Assembly (NCBI GenBank): GCA_963931575.1
Contig: OZ007029.1
Coordinates: 744,001-808,000 of the forward strand
DNA length: 64,000 bases
Direction of reading: 5' to 3'
Source: Gastranaerophilus sp944325835
Lineage (GTDB): Bacteria > Cyanobacteriota > Vampirovibrionia > Gastranaerophilales > Gastranaerophilaceae
The position numbers were made by a program, and so were the translations under genes. Positions 41,509 through 51,300 of the stretch are shown here, piece after piece. How positions within the stretch are numbered: the stretch's first letter is position 1; every line of letters starts with the position of its first letter. Under the pieces are notes generated by a model. That model did no database searches and had not been told where the DNA came from. It saw only the letters and a list, made by a program, of their open reading frames with translations.

Positions 41509-43689
41509 ATGAAAATATTGGAGATAAAAAATAGTTTAGTTAAAATAGCGTATGACGTAGAAGACAATTTAGCACTTTCAGGGTTTGCAATCATTGAAGA
41601 TACCAACACCCCGTATGTTGCGCAGGTCGTTAATTTGAAGGCAGAAAACGGCAGAAATTTTGCGGTTTTAAAACTTCTTTTTACATTTAATACAGAAGGA
41701 GTTTTGAAAGCATATAACGGTACGATACCTTCGCTGGATGCTACAATTACCAGACTTCCTTCAGAAGAATTATTAAGCATTCTGCCAATGGATAACCCTG
41801 TTTATCTGGGACTTCTTGCACAGCAGGAAATTCCGTTTAAGCTTGATTCCTCAGTTCTGGAATCTAATCTTTTAATCTGCTCCAATAATGTCGACAATAC
41901 CAGTAAACTTCTAAGCAATATCCTTCCTCAGATTGTTGAAGAAGGTAAAAAAATCGTTTTATTTGATGTTAATGGCGATTTTTCATCAGAAGAAAACTTT
42001 GTTTTCGGCAAAAACTTTAAGCTTCCGCTTAATTCACAGTTCCTTGATTTTATTTTTGAAAATGATCTTGAGGGCGTTGAACCGGTTAGTAAAGCGGTTA
42101 TTCAGGATATTTTTAAAGAAGTTCAGGATTATATTAATGATTTGCCGGAAGGGTATCTGCCGATTGATTTGTTTATTAACGTTGTCCAGCAGCAATATCA
42201 GGAAACCGGTATTGCGGAACTCGTTCTGCTTAAAAATAAATTGTTGAAATATATGAATAACAATGTTTTTGCAGCAGGTAATGACGATATAAATCTATTT
42301 AGAAATAAGGTAGCACATTCAGATTCATTGATTGTTGATATCGCTAATGTTGATTTGAAACTGCAAAAACTGCTAATTCCTTATATGTTTGACTGTGTTT
42401 CTACCGTCAATTCGGATACCTTCGTGCTTATTACAATGAATAACGAAGTTGCTGATAAACGCTTACTCAGAAAAACGCTGGAATTTAAAAATATTTATAC
42501 AACAATTATTTGCGGTCATGAATTTAAATATCTGCCGGATTTGAAGCAAATTATACAAAATCTTATACTTTTTGCTCCGCAAACCTTGCAACACGATTTT
42601 GCTAACTACAACACTTTCTTAAATAAATTAAATCCTGAGGAATTTGTCGTATACGGGCCGGCAACACAGAATATTCCGTTTATTGTTCAGGTTAAACCGT
42701 ATGAGGACTTAATAGAACTTGATAAACAGCTTGCGGAATCTCGTGAAAATGAGGCTCAGGCTGACGAGCCGGCTGCGGATGAAGTGCAGGAAGAAACAAC
42801 TGTTGATAATAATGTTTACACAACTATTCCGCCGTCATCTATGGATTTGACCGAAGCTTTAACTGAAGAACCGGCAGCAGAAGAGCCGGAACTTATTCCT
42901 TATGAAGAACCGGAAGTTATAGAAGTTCAACCGGAGGAGCCTTCTGCAGAGGACAAAACCGAAGATGAAGTTGTCTTTCCTCAATTACCGGAAAATGAAG
43001 ATGAGCACCTTGATTTTCCCTCATTTCAGGAAGATGAACCGGTCGTTTCTGACGCTGACGAAGTGTCTGAATTTGAGCAGGAAGCTATCAATGACCGCGA
43101 AATTCTGGAAGAACAGGTAGCAAAAGATGTTGATGCGGCACTTTACCGCAAGCTTGATGAAGAAACTCTGGAAACGGAAAATGATGTTAATCCGGATGTT
43201 CTGGTTGATGAGGAACCGGAACTTTCAGAAAGCGATCTTGATTTTATCCAATCCATGCCGATTGAAGATAACAATCAGGAGGTTTATACCTCAGATGAAT
43301 TTGAACAGGCTCCGGACGCCGATGCAGCGCCAACCGTTGAAGATTTAGAAAATTCAGTGCTGGATGAAGGCGCTATTGAAGAGCTTGATGTGGATAATTC
43401 ACACATGTTTATTGACGATGATGACGACGGAAGCACGGATGACTCTCAAATGGTTCCGATTTATACGCCGGAAGAAATGAAAGAAAATGATGAAAATGCT
43501 CCGTTATTTGAATCAGGAGATGTTGTTTCTCACCCTAAATACGGTCAGGGTGTTGTTGAAAAAATGATTAACTATGGCAATAAAACGCTTTGTTCAATAA
43601 GTTTCGTGAATATTGGCAGAAGATTGCTTGATCCGAACTTATCTGAATTGAAGCTGGTCAGCCGCGGCGGGGTTATTGTTAATAACTAA
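41509..43689 (+). CDS. Degenerate HerA-like ATPase with acidic linker and PcrA-type Tudor tail
   Basis: 726 residues. Residues 1-110 resemble a HerA/VirB4 barrel (NLALSGFAIIEDTNTPYVAQVVNL). At 121-133, where HerA has GxxGxGKS, this has LLICSNNVDNTSK, so the P-loop is lost, while IVLFDVNGDF (149-158) and SLIVDIANVD (273-282) keep the flanking and Walker-B-like strands. Residues about 405-660 are a very acidic, probably unfolded linker. The last 50 residues, FESGDVVSHPKYGQGVV to LDPNLSELKL, match the C-terminal Tudor-like domain of PcrA/UvrD helicases, which in PcrA binds RNA polymerase. AAGGAG ribosome site. The role is unknown; a scaffold that touches the transcription machinery is my inference. 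Confidence 0.65.
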   Translation: MKILEIKNSLVKIAYDVEDNLALSGFAIIEDTNTPYVAQVVNLKAENGRNFAVLKLLFTFNTEGVLKAYNGTIPSLDATITRLPSEELLSILPMDNPVYLGLLAQQEIPFKLDSSVLESNLLICSNNVDNTSKLLSNILPQIVEEGKKIVLFDVNGDFSSEENFVFGKNFKLPLNSQFLDFIFENDLEGVEPVSKAVIQDIFKEVQDYINDLPEGYLPIDLFINVVQQQYQETGIAELVLLKNKLLKYMNNNVFAAGNDDINLFRNKVAHSDSLIVDIANVDLKLQKLLIPYMFDCVSTVNSDTFVLITMNNEVADKRLLRKTLEFKNIYTTIICGHEFKYLPDLKQIIQNLILFAPQTLQHDFANYNTFLNKLNPEEFVVYGPATQNIPFIVQVKPYEDLIELDKQLAESRENEAQADEPAADEVQEETTVDNNVYTTIPPSSMDLTEALTEEPAAEEPELIPYEEPEVIEVQPEEPSAEDKTEDEVVFPQLPENEDEHLDFPSFQEDEPVVSDADEVSEFEQEAINDREILEEQVAKDVDAALYRKLDEETLETENDVNPDVLVDEEPELSESDLDFIQSMPIEDNNQEVYTSDEFEQAPDADAAPTVEDLENSVLDEGAIEELDVDNSHMFIDDDDDGSTDDSQMVPIYTPEEMKENDENAPLFESGDVVSHPKYGQGVVEKMINYGNKTLCSISFVNIGRRLLDPNLSELKLVSRGGVIVNN

Positions 43690-44039
43690 TTAGACCTTAA
43701 TTTTGAAGCGCCTTTAAGGTAAACGTATTGCGGAACAAAGTATTCTTCGCAGTTTACAACTAATAAAATGCGGATACATTTTTCAATTGCGCCGTCAACA
43801 GTTGCTTCGTTAAAGCAGAGCATAGCAACATCAGTCCAGCTTCTGTCAAGGCGGGCAAATTTTGCCGGAAATGCCGCTGTTAAATCTTTTGTCAGTGTAA
43901 AAATTACATGTGACACCATTGATTTATCAATGTTATTTTTTTCAACTATTTCATCAAGAAGTTTTAATGTTCCGGCTTTGATTGCTTCAACTGTATTTTC
44001 TTCAACAGTAATCGCGCCGCGTATCCCTTTTGTAATCAT
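43686..44039 (-). CDS. aroH: Chorismate mutase, AroH type
   Basis: 117 residues, the size of the monofunctional Bacillus-type enzyme that turns chorismate into prephenate for phenylalanine and tyrosine. RGAITVEENT near the N-terminus and FPAKFARLDRSWTDVAMLCFNE carry the conserved arginine, aspartate and cysteine positions. The last gene of def-fmt-aroH, converging on the HerA-like gene with a 4-bp overlap and so no room for a separate terminator. Confidence 0.9.
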   Translation of the reverse strand: MITKGIRGAITVEENTVEAIKAGTLKLLDEIVEKNNIDKSMVSHVIFTLTKDLTAAFPAKFARLDRSWTDVAMLCFNEATVDGAIEKCIRILLVVNCEEYFVPQYVYLKGASKLRSN

Positions 44040-44049
44040 AAGAATTCCC

Positions 44050-44961
44050 CTATTTTTTCAATCCGTTGTACCAGTCCCTTGCGCTCATTACACCTTTGCC
44101 TTCCGGTTTTATTCTGACCAGTAAAATGCTTTTGTCACCACAGGCGACTTCAATTCCATCTTTTGTTATATTTAAAAATTCTCCCGCAGTACCGGAACCA
44201 TTACAAACCTTTGTTTCAAGAACTTTAATAATTTTATCGTTGTGCATAAAATACGCGCAAGGAAATTTGTAAATTCCACGGACAAGATTGTGAATTGATT
44301 GTGCGTCTTTGTTCCAATCAATCAAACATTCTTCTTTATCAAGTTTGTTAGCAAAACATACCCCGTCCTCGCACTGTTTTAGAGGGGTAATTGTTTTTTC
44401 GACAAGTCCGATAAGTGTTTTTTCAAGCAATTCCGGTGACTTTTCACTGATTTCATCAAATAAGTCAACGCAGGTTGTGTTATCTGAAATTTTTATTATT
44501 TCTTTTAAGCAAACATCCCCGCAGTCAAGCCCGAGTTCAGTTATCATCGTGCAGATGCCGGTTTCTTTATCACCGTTTATGATTGCGCGCTGAATTGGGT
44601 TTGCCCCTCTGTATTTAGGCAGAAGCGAGGCATGGAGGTTGATTGTCGCATATTTTGGAATGTCCAGAACCTCCTGCGATAGAATTTGCCCGAATGCAAA
44701 TGTTACAAAAAAGTCAGGTTTTAAATCTTTTAGAGCTTCAATAACCTCAGGAGATTTTCTTATTGATTTCGGCTGAAAAACAGGAAGATTTTTTGTCAGC
44801 GCAAATTCTTTAATCGGTGACATTGTAAGTTTATGGCCGCGTCCTGCCGGTTTGTCCGGCTGGGTAACAACGGCAAGCACATTGATTTTGTCGGAATTAT
44901 ATAAATATTCCAGCGATTTTAATGCTATTTTAGGTGTCCCGAAAAAAACTATATTTATCAT
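44050..44961 (-). CDS. fmt: Methionyl-tRNA formyltransferase
   Basis: Formylates initiator Met-tRNA. 303 residues. FFGTPKIALKSLEYL opens the fold. TFAFGQILSQEVLDIPKYATINLHASLLPKYRGANPIQ contains the Asn and His of the folate site (NLHAS), and ELGLDCGDV the catalytic Asp. The C-terminal barrel for tRNA begins near residue 205. It follows def by 2 bp, the classic pairing. Confidence 0.96.
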   Translation of the reverse strand: MINIVFFGTPKIALKSLEYLYNSDKINVLAVVTQPDKPAGRGHKLTMSPIKEFALTKNLPVFQPKSIRKSPEVIEALKDLKPDFFVTFAFGQILSQEVLDIPKYATINLHASLLPKYRGANPIQRAIINGDKETGICTMITELGLDCGDVCLKEIIKISDNTTCVDLFDEISEKSPELLEKTLIGLVEKTITPLKQCEDGVCFANKLDKEECLIDWNKDAQSIHNLVRGIYKFPCAYFMHNDKIIKVLETKVCNGSGTAGEFLNITKDGIEVACGDKSILLVRIKPEGKGVMSARDWYNGLKK

Positions 44962-44963
44962 TT

Positions 44964-45497
44964 TTATTCCTTAATTAGTCTATCCTGTTCAATTTTTGGA
45001 AGGTTATGTTTTGCAAGTTCCTGTTCGGTTTGCTCAACGTCAGCGCATCTGTCCACAAAAAGAATTCCTTCAAGGTGGTCAAATTCGTGCTGGATTGCGC
45101 GTGACAGAAGCGAGCCGTCTTTTGCTTCCATAACAAAACTTCTGCCTTTAATATCCGTTGCTTTTACCATAACATATTCGGCTCTGTTTACGTCTGTGTA
45201 GACATCAGGGAAACTCAGACATCCCTCCTGTGTGCAAATAGACCCCGATTTTTTGATAATTTTAGGATTGATGAATACAAGCGGATGCAGCGGTTCATTT
45301 TCCCCGCTCACATCAATGACAAAAATTCTCAGATTAACACCGATTTGCGGCGCAGCCAGCCCAACACCGTTTGAACTGTACATGGTTTCAAGCATATCGT
45401 GCACTAAATCCTGAATTTTTTTGGAAACTTTAAAAACCTCTTTGGTCGGTTCTCTTAATGACGGTTCTCCGTATTTTACAATTCTTTTTATAGCCAT
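44964..45497 (-). CDS. def: Peptide deformylase
   Basis: Removes the formyl group from new proteins. 177 residues with all three motifs: GVGLAAPQIG (44-53), EGCLS (91-95, metal ligand C93) and HEFDH (137-141). Preceded by AAGGAG and a good promoter, it is first in def-fmt-aroH. The promoter is divergent from that of the small secreted protein and shares bases with it. Confidence 0.97.
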   Translation of the reverse strand: MAIKRIVKYGEPSLREPTKEVFKVSKKIQDLVHDMLETMYSSNGVGLAAPQIGVNLRIFVIDVSGENEPLHPLVFINPKIIKKSGSICTQEGCLSFPDVYTDVNRAEYVMVKATDIKGRSFVMEAKDGSLLSRAIQHEFDHLEGILFVDRCADVEQTEQELAKHNLPKIEQDRLIKE

Positions 45498-45515
45498 TTT
45501 TTCTCCTTAGTTGAA

Positions 45516-45543
45516 ATTATACTACAAAAAAGGAACTTTTCAA
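45516..45543 (-). promoter_or_regulatory. Promoter of def-fmt-aroH
   Basis: Minus strand: TTGAAA (45543-45538), 16 nt, TATAAT (45521-45516). Confidence 0.65.
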
Positions 45544-45565
45544 AACCTGAAAAATGTTGTATAAT
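45538..45565 (+). promoter_or_regulatory. Possible promoter of the 100-residue secreted protein
   Basis: TATAAT (45560-45565) ends 10 nt before the ATG. The best -35 at 16 nt is TTTCAA (45538-45543), the exact complement of the def -35. The -35 match is weak (3 of 6), so the -10 carries most of the support. Confidence 0.45.
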
Positions 45566-45575
45566 TATAAAAGAT

Positions 45576-45878
45576 ATGAAAAAGATAATTTTACCTTTAA
45601 TAATTATTTGTATTTTAGCGGGATTGGGAGTATCGGCAGAGGGGCTTTCAGCTGCGCAGATTGCCAGAGATGAAAACAAACCTAAACCTCTGGTTCCATT
45701 TTTGAATAACTCTTATAAAAATTCGCGCGTCTTTGTCGGGGCAAAAATTAACCCGTATAGCAGCGTGGATTGTAAAAAATCATCAAGGGCTTATGACCCG
45801 TATTATTGCGGGTTGAGAAATTCTCCGGAAGTCGTTCGTTTCAGTACGCCGCGTGCCGGAATTACTTTTACTTTTTAA
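45576..45878 (+). CDS. Small secreted protein
   Basis: 100 residues. A clear signal peptide, MKKIILPLIIICILAGLGVSA, with cleavage after VSA. The mature part is short, with two cysteines (VDCKKSSRAYDPYYCGL) that could form one disulfide, and ends RAGITFTF, where the last residue is phenylalanine as in outer-membrane proteins, although the protein is too short for a barrel. No Shine-Dalgarno sequence. No family recognised. It lies 61 bp before a second small secreted protein. Confidence 0.7.
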   Translation: MKKIILPLIIICILAGLGVSAEGLSAAQIARDENKPKPLVPFLNNSYKNSRVFVGAKINPYSSVDCKKSSRAYDPYYCGLRNSPEVVRFSTPRAGITFTF

Positions 45879-45939
45879 TTCTGTAGAATTAGCAAATTTT
45901 TAAATCTTTTATTTTTTATATATAATAAAGGGGAAATAT

Positions 45940-46344
45940 ATGAAAAAAATATTTGGTTTATGTGTATCATTTATAGTAATCTGCGTGGGACTTTGCTCAA
46001 TGCCTGCATTCGGGGCAAGGGGTTATACACCTTCTTACGGAATGCGTGTTGAGAAATATTCTACCGGCGGAACTTTCAATTTATCCGAACCTAAGGTCGT
46101 TGCACCGGCAGTAGGACATGTTAATATGACCGGTCAGGCGCAGCTTGTGGGCTACTATTCGCACAGACGCCACCATAATATGAGGCCGCGTCACAACGGT
46201 ATGTATAAAACTTATGACCGTAAAACCGTTAAGCGTACCGCCGTTAACAAAACTAAGTACAGAAACGCCGATGAAAACAGAAAAACACGCTACAGAACCC
46301 CTGAATACAGAAATAAAACACTTGAAGCTTATAACGGCCGCTAA
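45940..46344 (+). CDS. Small basic secreted protein
   Basis: 134 residues. Signal peptide MKKIFGLCVSFIVICVGLC to about AFG-ARG. The mature protein is strongly basic: a His/Arg patch SHRRHHNMRPRHNG, then Lys/Arg/Tyr-rich repeats of the type YRNADENRKTRYRTPEYRNK. Such composition suggests binding to an anionic polymer (DNA, LPS or peptidoglycan), which is inference. AAGGGG ribosome site; TATAAT at 45921-45926 may be its own -10. Repeat copy 4 begins 2 bp after the stop codon. Confidence 0.7.
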   Translation: MKKIFGLCVSFIVICVGLCSMPAFGARGYTPSYGMRVEKYSTGGTFNLSEPKVVAPAVGHVNMTGQAQLVGYYSHRRHHNMRPRHNGMYKTYDRKTVKRTAVNKTKYRNADENRKTRYRTPEYRNKTLEAYNGR

Positions 46345-46345
46345 T

Positions 46346-46463
46346 TGTCCGAGAAAGACTCGCGATAAGGAACGTGAGCGAGTCTTTTGAGTGACGTATT
46401 AGACAGCGCAGCCGCTACGACTCGCGGTTCAGCGAGGCGGTGTGGCGGAGAACTGCTTTATTT
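46346..46463 (+). repeat. Modular hairpin repeat, copy 4 (shortest)
   Basis: Starts TGTCCGAGAAAG, ends GAACTGCTTTATTT. Stem 1 is AAAGACTCGC / GCGAGTCTTT, again changed on both sides so pairing is kept, with only GATAAGGAACGTGA in the loop. It keeps the core GAGTGACGTATTAGACAGC and closing stem GCGGTTC / GAACTGC without either optional hairpin, so it defines the minimal unit. It lies between converging genes and its tail touches the mnmG stop codon. Confidence 0.85.
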
Positions 46464-48318
46464 ACTTAAGCATTACCATTAAAACAGAAATATCAGCCGG
46501 TTTGACGCCGCCTATTCTTGAGGCCTGTGCTAAGTCTTTCGGTCTGATTTTTTCAAGTTTCTGTTTAGTTTCGGTCGAAATATGTTCAATTTTTGAATAG
46601 TCAATATTGTCAGGAATTATGTATTTTTCAAGCTTTGAGGCCTGTTCAACCTGAAATTCCTGACGTTTTAAATATCCGTCATATTTCACGAGTATTTCAA
46701 CCTGTTCGCAAACATCTTTTGACAGGCTGCGCGCGGTTTCGTCAAGTTCTTTTAATGTTTTATATGAGATATTCGGTCGTTTCAAAAGCTCAACGGCTTT
46801 TACGCCGCGGTCTATATGTTCGCCGTATTTTGCCAGAATCGCATTTGTTTCTTCTGTTGCAGGAATTTTAGCATCTTTAATTCTGTTCATTTCATTTTCG
46901 ATTGCGCTCTGTTTATTTTTAAAGATTTCAAACTGCCTGTCATCAATCAAGCCGTACTTGTGCCCGATTTCGGTAAGACGCTCGTCAGCATTATCCTGAC
47001 GCAGAAGAAGCCTGTATTCAGAGCGTGAAGTGAGCATTCTGTAAGGCTCATCAATATCTTTTGTTACGAGATCGTCAATTAGGGTTCCGATGTAAGACGA
47101 GCTGCGCGGAAGCTCAAGCATTTCACTCTTATTTATATAGTTTATAGAATTTATTCCGGCGATAAGCCCCTGTGCTGCAGCTTCTTCGTAACCGCTGGTA
47201 CCGTTAATTTGTCCGGCAAAGAAAAGCCCCTGAATTTGTTTTGACATCAAGGAATGTGTTGTCTGAACGGCCGGAACATAATCATATTCAACCGCGTAGG
47301 CTGGTTTTATGACGTGTGCGTTTTCTAACCCCGGCAGGGTTCTTAGCATTTTTACCTGAACATCTGCCGGCAGGCTGCTTGAAAAGCCCTGAATGTATAC
47401 TTCATAAGTTCCCAGTCCTTCCGGTTCGATAAAGATATGATGAGAAGGATTTTCGCTAAATCTTACAATTTTATCCTCAATTGAAGGACAGTATCTGGGC
47501 CCGACGCCTTTTATCAAACCCTGATACATTGGAGATTTATCAAGGTTAGCCTTGATAATTTCGTGTGTGCGCTCATTTGTTCGTGTAAGATAACATGGAA
47601 CCTGTTTTCTCACAGGTCGGTCGGGTTTGAAGGAAAAATAAGTAAGTTCTTCATCACCCGGTTGAATTACCATTTTTGAGTAATCAATGGTTCTTGCATC
47701 AACTCTTGGCGGGGTGCCCGTTTTAAGCTTTTTCGTTATAATTCCGTATTTATTTAACGATTCAGATAACCCCAGTGCTGGCATTTCGCCAAGACGTCCT
47801 GCCGGATAGGATTTTAACCCGACGAAAATTCTTCCGTTTAAAGAGGTTCCGGTTGTTAAAATTATGGCTCTTGTCCTGTATTCTATTCCGAATTCGTCAA
47901 TCGCGCCTGTAATTTTACCGTCTTTTACAATAATATCCGTAATGCATGCCTGACGTAATTTAATATTATCCGTGGATTCAATGATATTGCGCATAAAATG
48001 CATATATTCTTTTTTATCAGACTGTGCCCTGAGCGCTCTTACGGCCGGCCCTTTTGAGGAATTCAGGACTTTCATCTGAACATAAGTCGCGTCGGTAACT
48101 TCTCCCATAACTCCGCCCAGCGCATCAATTTCCCTCACAAGTGTTGATTTTGCGGGGCCTCCGACAGCCGGATTACAAGGCATAAGTGCAATATTGTCAA
48201 GATTTAATGTGGCAAAAAGAACTTTTGCGCCAAGCCGTGCGCAGGAAATCGCAGCTTCACAACCGGCGTGTCCCGCGCCGACTACTATTATGTCGTAATC
48301 ATTCTCCAAGTAATTCAT
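46462..48318 (-). CDS. mnmG: tRNA uridine-5-carboxymethylaminomethyl modification enzyme, FAD subunit
   Basis: With MnmE installs the cmnm5 group at the wobble uridine of several tRNAs. 618 residues, full length. FAD motif GAGHAGC (14-20), NPAVGGPAKSTLVREIDALGG, GPAVRALRAQSDK, and the cysteine-bearing CPSIEDKIVRF are intact. The C-terminal helical MnmE-binding domain ends SRIGGVKPADISVLMVML. No ribosome site; the -10 ends 6 nt before the ATG. mnmE is not in the window. Confidence 0.97.
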   Translation of the reverse strand: MNYLENDYDIIVVGAGHAGCEAAISCARLGAKVLFATLNLDNIALMPCNPAVGGPAKSTLVREIDALGGVMGEVTDATYVQMKVLNSSKGPAVRALRAQSDKKEYMHFMRNIIESTDNIKLRQACITDIIVKDGKITGAIDEFGIEYRTRAIILTTGTSLNGRIFVGLKSYPAGRLGEMPALGLSESLNKYGIITKKLKTGTPPRVDARTIDYSKMVIQPGDEELTYFSFKPDRPVRKQVPCYLTRTNERTHEIIKANLDKSPMYQGLIKGVGPRYCPSIEDKIVRFSENPSHHIFIEPEGLGTYEVYIQGFSSSLPADVQVKMLRTLPGLENAHVIKPAYAVEYDYVPAVQTTHSLMSKQIQGLFFAGQINGTSGYEEAAAQGLIAGINSINYINKSEMLELPRSSSYIGTLIDDLVTKDIDEPYRMLTSRSEYRLLLRQDNADERLTEIGHKYGLIDDRQFEIFKNKQSAIENEMNRIKDAKIPATEETNAILAKYGEHIDRGVKAVELLKRPNISYKTLKELDETARSLSKDVCEQVEILVKYDGYLKRQEFQVEQASKLEKYIIPDNIDYSKIEHISTETKQKLEKIRPKDLAQASRIGGVKPADISVLMVMLK

Positions 48319-48324
48319 AATTAA

Positions 48325-48352
48325 ATTATATGCTAAAATTATCTTGAAACAA
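48325..48352 (-). promoter_or_regulatory. Leaderless promoter of mnmG
   Basis: Minus strand: TTGTTT (48352-48347), 16 nt, TATAAT (48330-48325), then 6 nt to the ATG. The -35 lies inside the end of the upstream GH13 gene. Confidence 0.65.
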
Positions 48353-51300
48353 GTGATAATTTTTCACCGCACTGAGCTTCTTTTTTAGCAATATACGGAT
48401 TATTCTGCATTGTTCCGAAATTTTTAAACTGAGGGTTATACAAGAATTTTCTTCCTTTGAACGAAAGATTTTCTATTTTACGTTTAGGGTCGTGGTAGAG
48501 AATCATAGTGTTACCGGTTATTTCTATAGGAGCTTCTTTGTACTTACCGTCAGTGTCTTTAATTCTGTGCTTAATGCAGTATTGATTTTTGTCATTCTTT
48601 TCAACGACGTAAATATGTTTCATGTCGCTATTATCTTCACGGCTTGAATCAAAGAAAACTGTATTAAGCGGCAGGCCTGCCGGCAGACCGACAGTCAGAA
48701 TGTGTCTTTTCCTTTCATCAGCGGATAAGTCAATCTGATTTAACGTAACTTTATTCGGAACATGTTCTGCCGTAGGTTCGTGAATTTTTTCAAGACCGCT
48801 TACGTTAAGTAACGAAATTGTCATGTGACCGGCAGTATTTTCACGTAAAATTGTAGGGATTTCTACTTCTTCATTGTTTACTCCGTAGCTGCCCTTTTGA
48901 AGCTTGAGTGCAAAAATTGCGCCGTCATTCAGTGCCTGAAGTTCCGGCCGTTTACGTTGATACATAATTTTCTTCAAGGTATTGTTATTTTCAACAACAA
49001 ATTTTCTTCTGTCCGGACTATGCTTGTCTACCCATTCATTATGCAGGTATGAACGGTTTTGAAGTGTTACGTTTTTCGTTTCATATTCATAACCGGTTGA
49101 ACCCAGTTCATCACCTGAATACAAAGTCGGGTTACCTGGCAATGCGACCAAAAATTCCATCATTGCATTATATTTTTGATACGCAGGTTTCATAATTCTT
49201 TCAAAGACGTTTTCAGATAACATGTTTAATTCTTTTTCAGTGAATTCAAATCCTGCATTCTTAGCGTTTTCAATGGTTAAATCAATTGTCATATCAATTG
49301 GCTTGACACCGAAAGAGCCGGATTCAAATGATTGTCCGCAGTATTTGTTATTTGCAATTTCGGTTAATGACATTCTGATAGCGTCTCTTATGGAATCAGC
49401 TCTGTCGTTACCGATTATTCCGGTCTTAACCATATCATCAATTTCGCCCATAAAACCTTTTTTTAGAGCACTAATCATTGCCAGATCCATAGGACTGTAT
49501 CGCTCTAAATGGTAACTGTCAATATCAGAAGGTACACTGTCATATTCACCTGTAATAAGTTGAACAGCTTCTTCTCTATGGTCGTGATTTGTCCAGTAGT
49601 TTTTAATACCGTGGAAGAAATCCATATCCAGAGCCATTGCATGAAGTGCACGGGTGTTATCATGGTTGTTGAGGAAAGTATATGAGAACATTAATGATTG
49701 CAGTGGTGCAGAACGTAAAAAACCGGTTTCCGGATCAACCAATTGGAAGTGAAGTTTTTTCTCCAGATAACTGCCGCCGTTTGATGAATGCTGACCTACA
49801 TTGAAATCTTTAGAGAACATTTCAGGCAAGGTGCTGAAGAAGAAATCATAGTTTGCAACTGACGTTAAATTTGAATCAGTCAGGAACTTACCGATAAGAT
49901 TTGTTTTATTAGGATAACGTTTTGAACCGTGGCCGTACTCATCATAAAGTTCGTTCATATCGGTAAGTTCTGCAACCATATATGAATTAGGGTTTTCTTT
50001 AAGAACATCGTGTGCAAATTTTTCCCAGAAGGAAGTTACCTGCTCGAAAATAGTGTCAAAATCAGTTTCGCCTTCTTCTCTTAAAGACTCAACATCTGCT
50101 ACGTCTTTGGCCGCGTCAATACGCCAGTCTAGGCCTGCCTGACTACGATCTACTATAGCTTCTGCCAGACGGAAACTTTGTGCTGTGGTTTTCTTTAATT
50201 TTTTCTTCAAGGCGTCGGCAAGAGCTTCTCTGTCACTTTCGGAAATATCATCCAGACCGGATTTAATACGTTTGATAAGCTGATGTGCCTCATCCTCCGG
50301 ATTTATACCCTGAACGCCTATATCTTTAAGCGTAATTTTTTTAAGTCTGTTATAGTCATATGAAATATCACCGTTATCGTTAGTTTGGAAACGCGGAGCT
50401 TCGCATAAAGATTTAATAACAGCGTATTTTAAGATTTCTTCTGCCAGATAAGGTAAAACGTAATTACCGTATTCTGTGTTGTCATCGCCAATATGAATTT
50501 TTTCGTTCGCCGGACGTTCTTTATCGTTATTTAATCGGTCGATAATGTCTACGGCAAAATCCGTCAAAGGCCCTGTAGAATAAGGAGTATCGCCTATGAA
50601 AAGGTGATTTGTTTCCCTGTAAACTTTTTCGTATTTAGGCTGCAGATGCGGGTTGCCGATTTTATTAAGGAAAAATCTGTCATAAGTTACCGTATCATCT
50701 AAGTCCGGCTGATAAAACTCCGGCTGACCGATGTAATCTTCTTTGTAAGAACGTTTTGTAATATACGGGGTTGCAAGTACAGCAGAGATGTCATCGCCAA
50801 ATTCTATAGAATCAAGCGGCATATTCATCATATATTGTGCGACCTGTGTTTTGAAATCATTGGTATTTGTATTTCCTTTCAGGCCGTCATAATGACCTTC
50901 CATAATATTTTTAACTGCTTCTTCCGAGAGATTATTTTTTAAGCGCTGCGGGAATACACCTGAATTAACTTTTTTAATGATTGTTTTATAAACTTCTTTC
51001 GGATCCTCTTCATCAAGCCCTTTAAGATTTTGGGCTACATAAAGGTTTAGAATCTGGTTAGTTTTTCTGGTCCAGTAGCGTGCAGAGGTAACAACGTAAT
51101 CTCTTGCTTCGTTTGCCGCGTATTGAAGCTTTTTCGCTTCCTCCTGCTGGTCATGTCCGGGTTTTATTGACAGAAGTCTTTCAGTATCAGCATTTGACAG
51201 GAAGTAGTGAATTTTTGCAATATCAAAGTTAGAGTTCCATGTATCAAGGTTGCCCTCAATTTTATTGTCTAACTGCATATTTGAAAATTGGGAAATAAAT

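Noticed and set aside
43686..44039. RidA-like or other small-enzyme reading of the 117-residue gene
   Set aside because: The RGAITVEENT start and FARLDRSWTDVAMLC segment fit AroH chorismate mutase better.
9021..46463. CRISPR array or transposon interpretation of the four repeats
   Set aside because: Copies are kilobases apart, have no spacers of constant length, no terminal inverted repeats and no transposase nearby.
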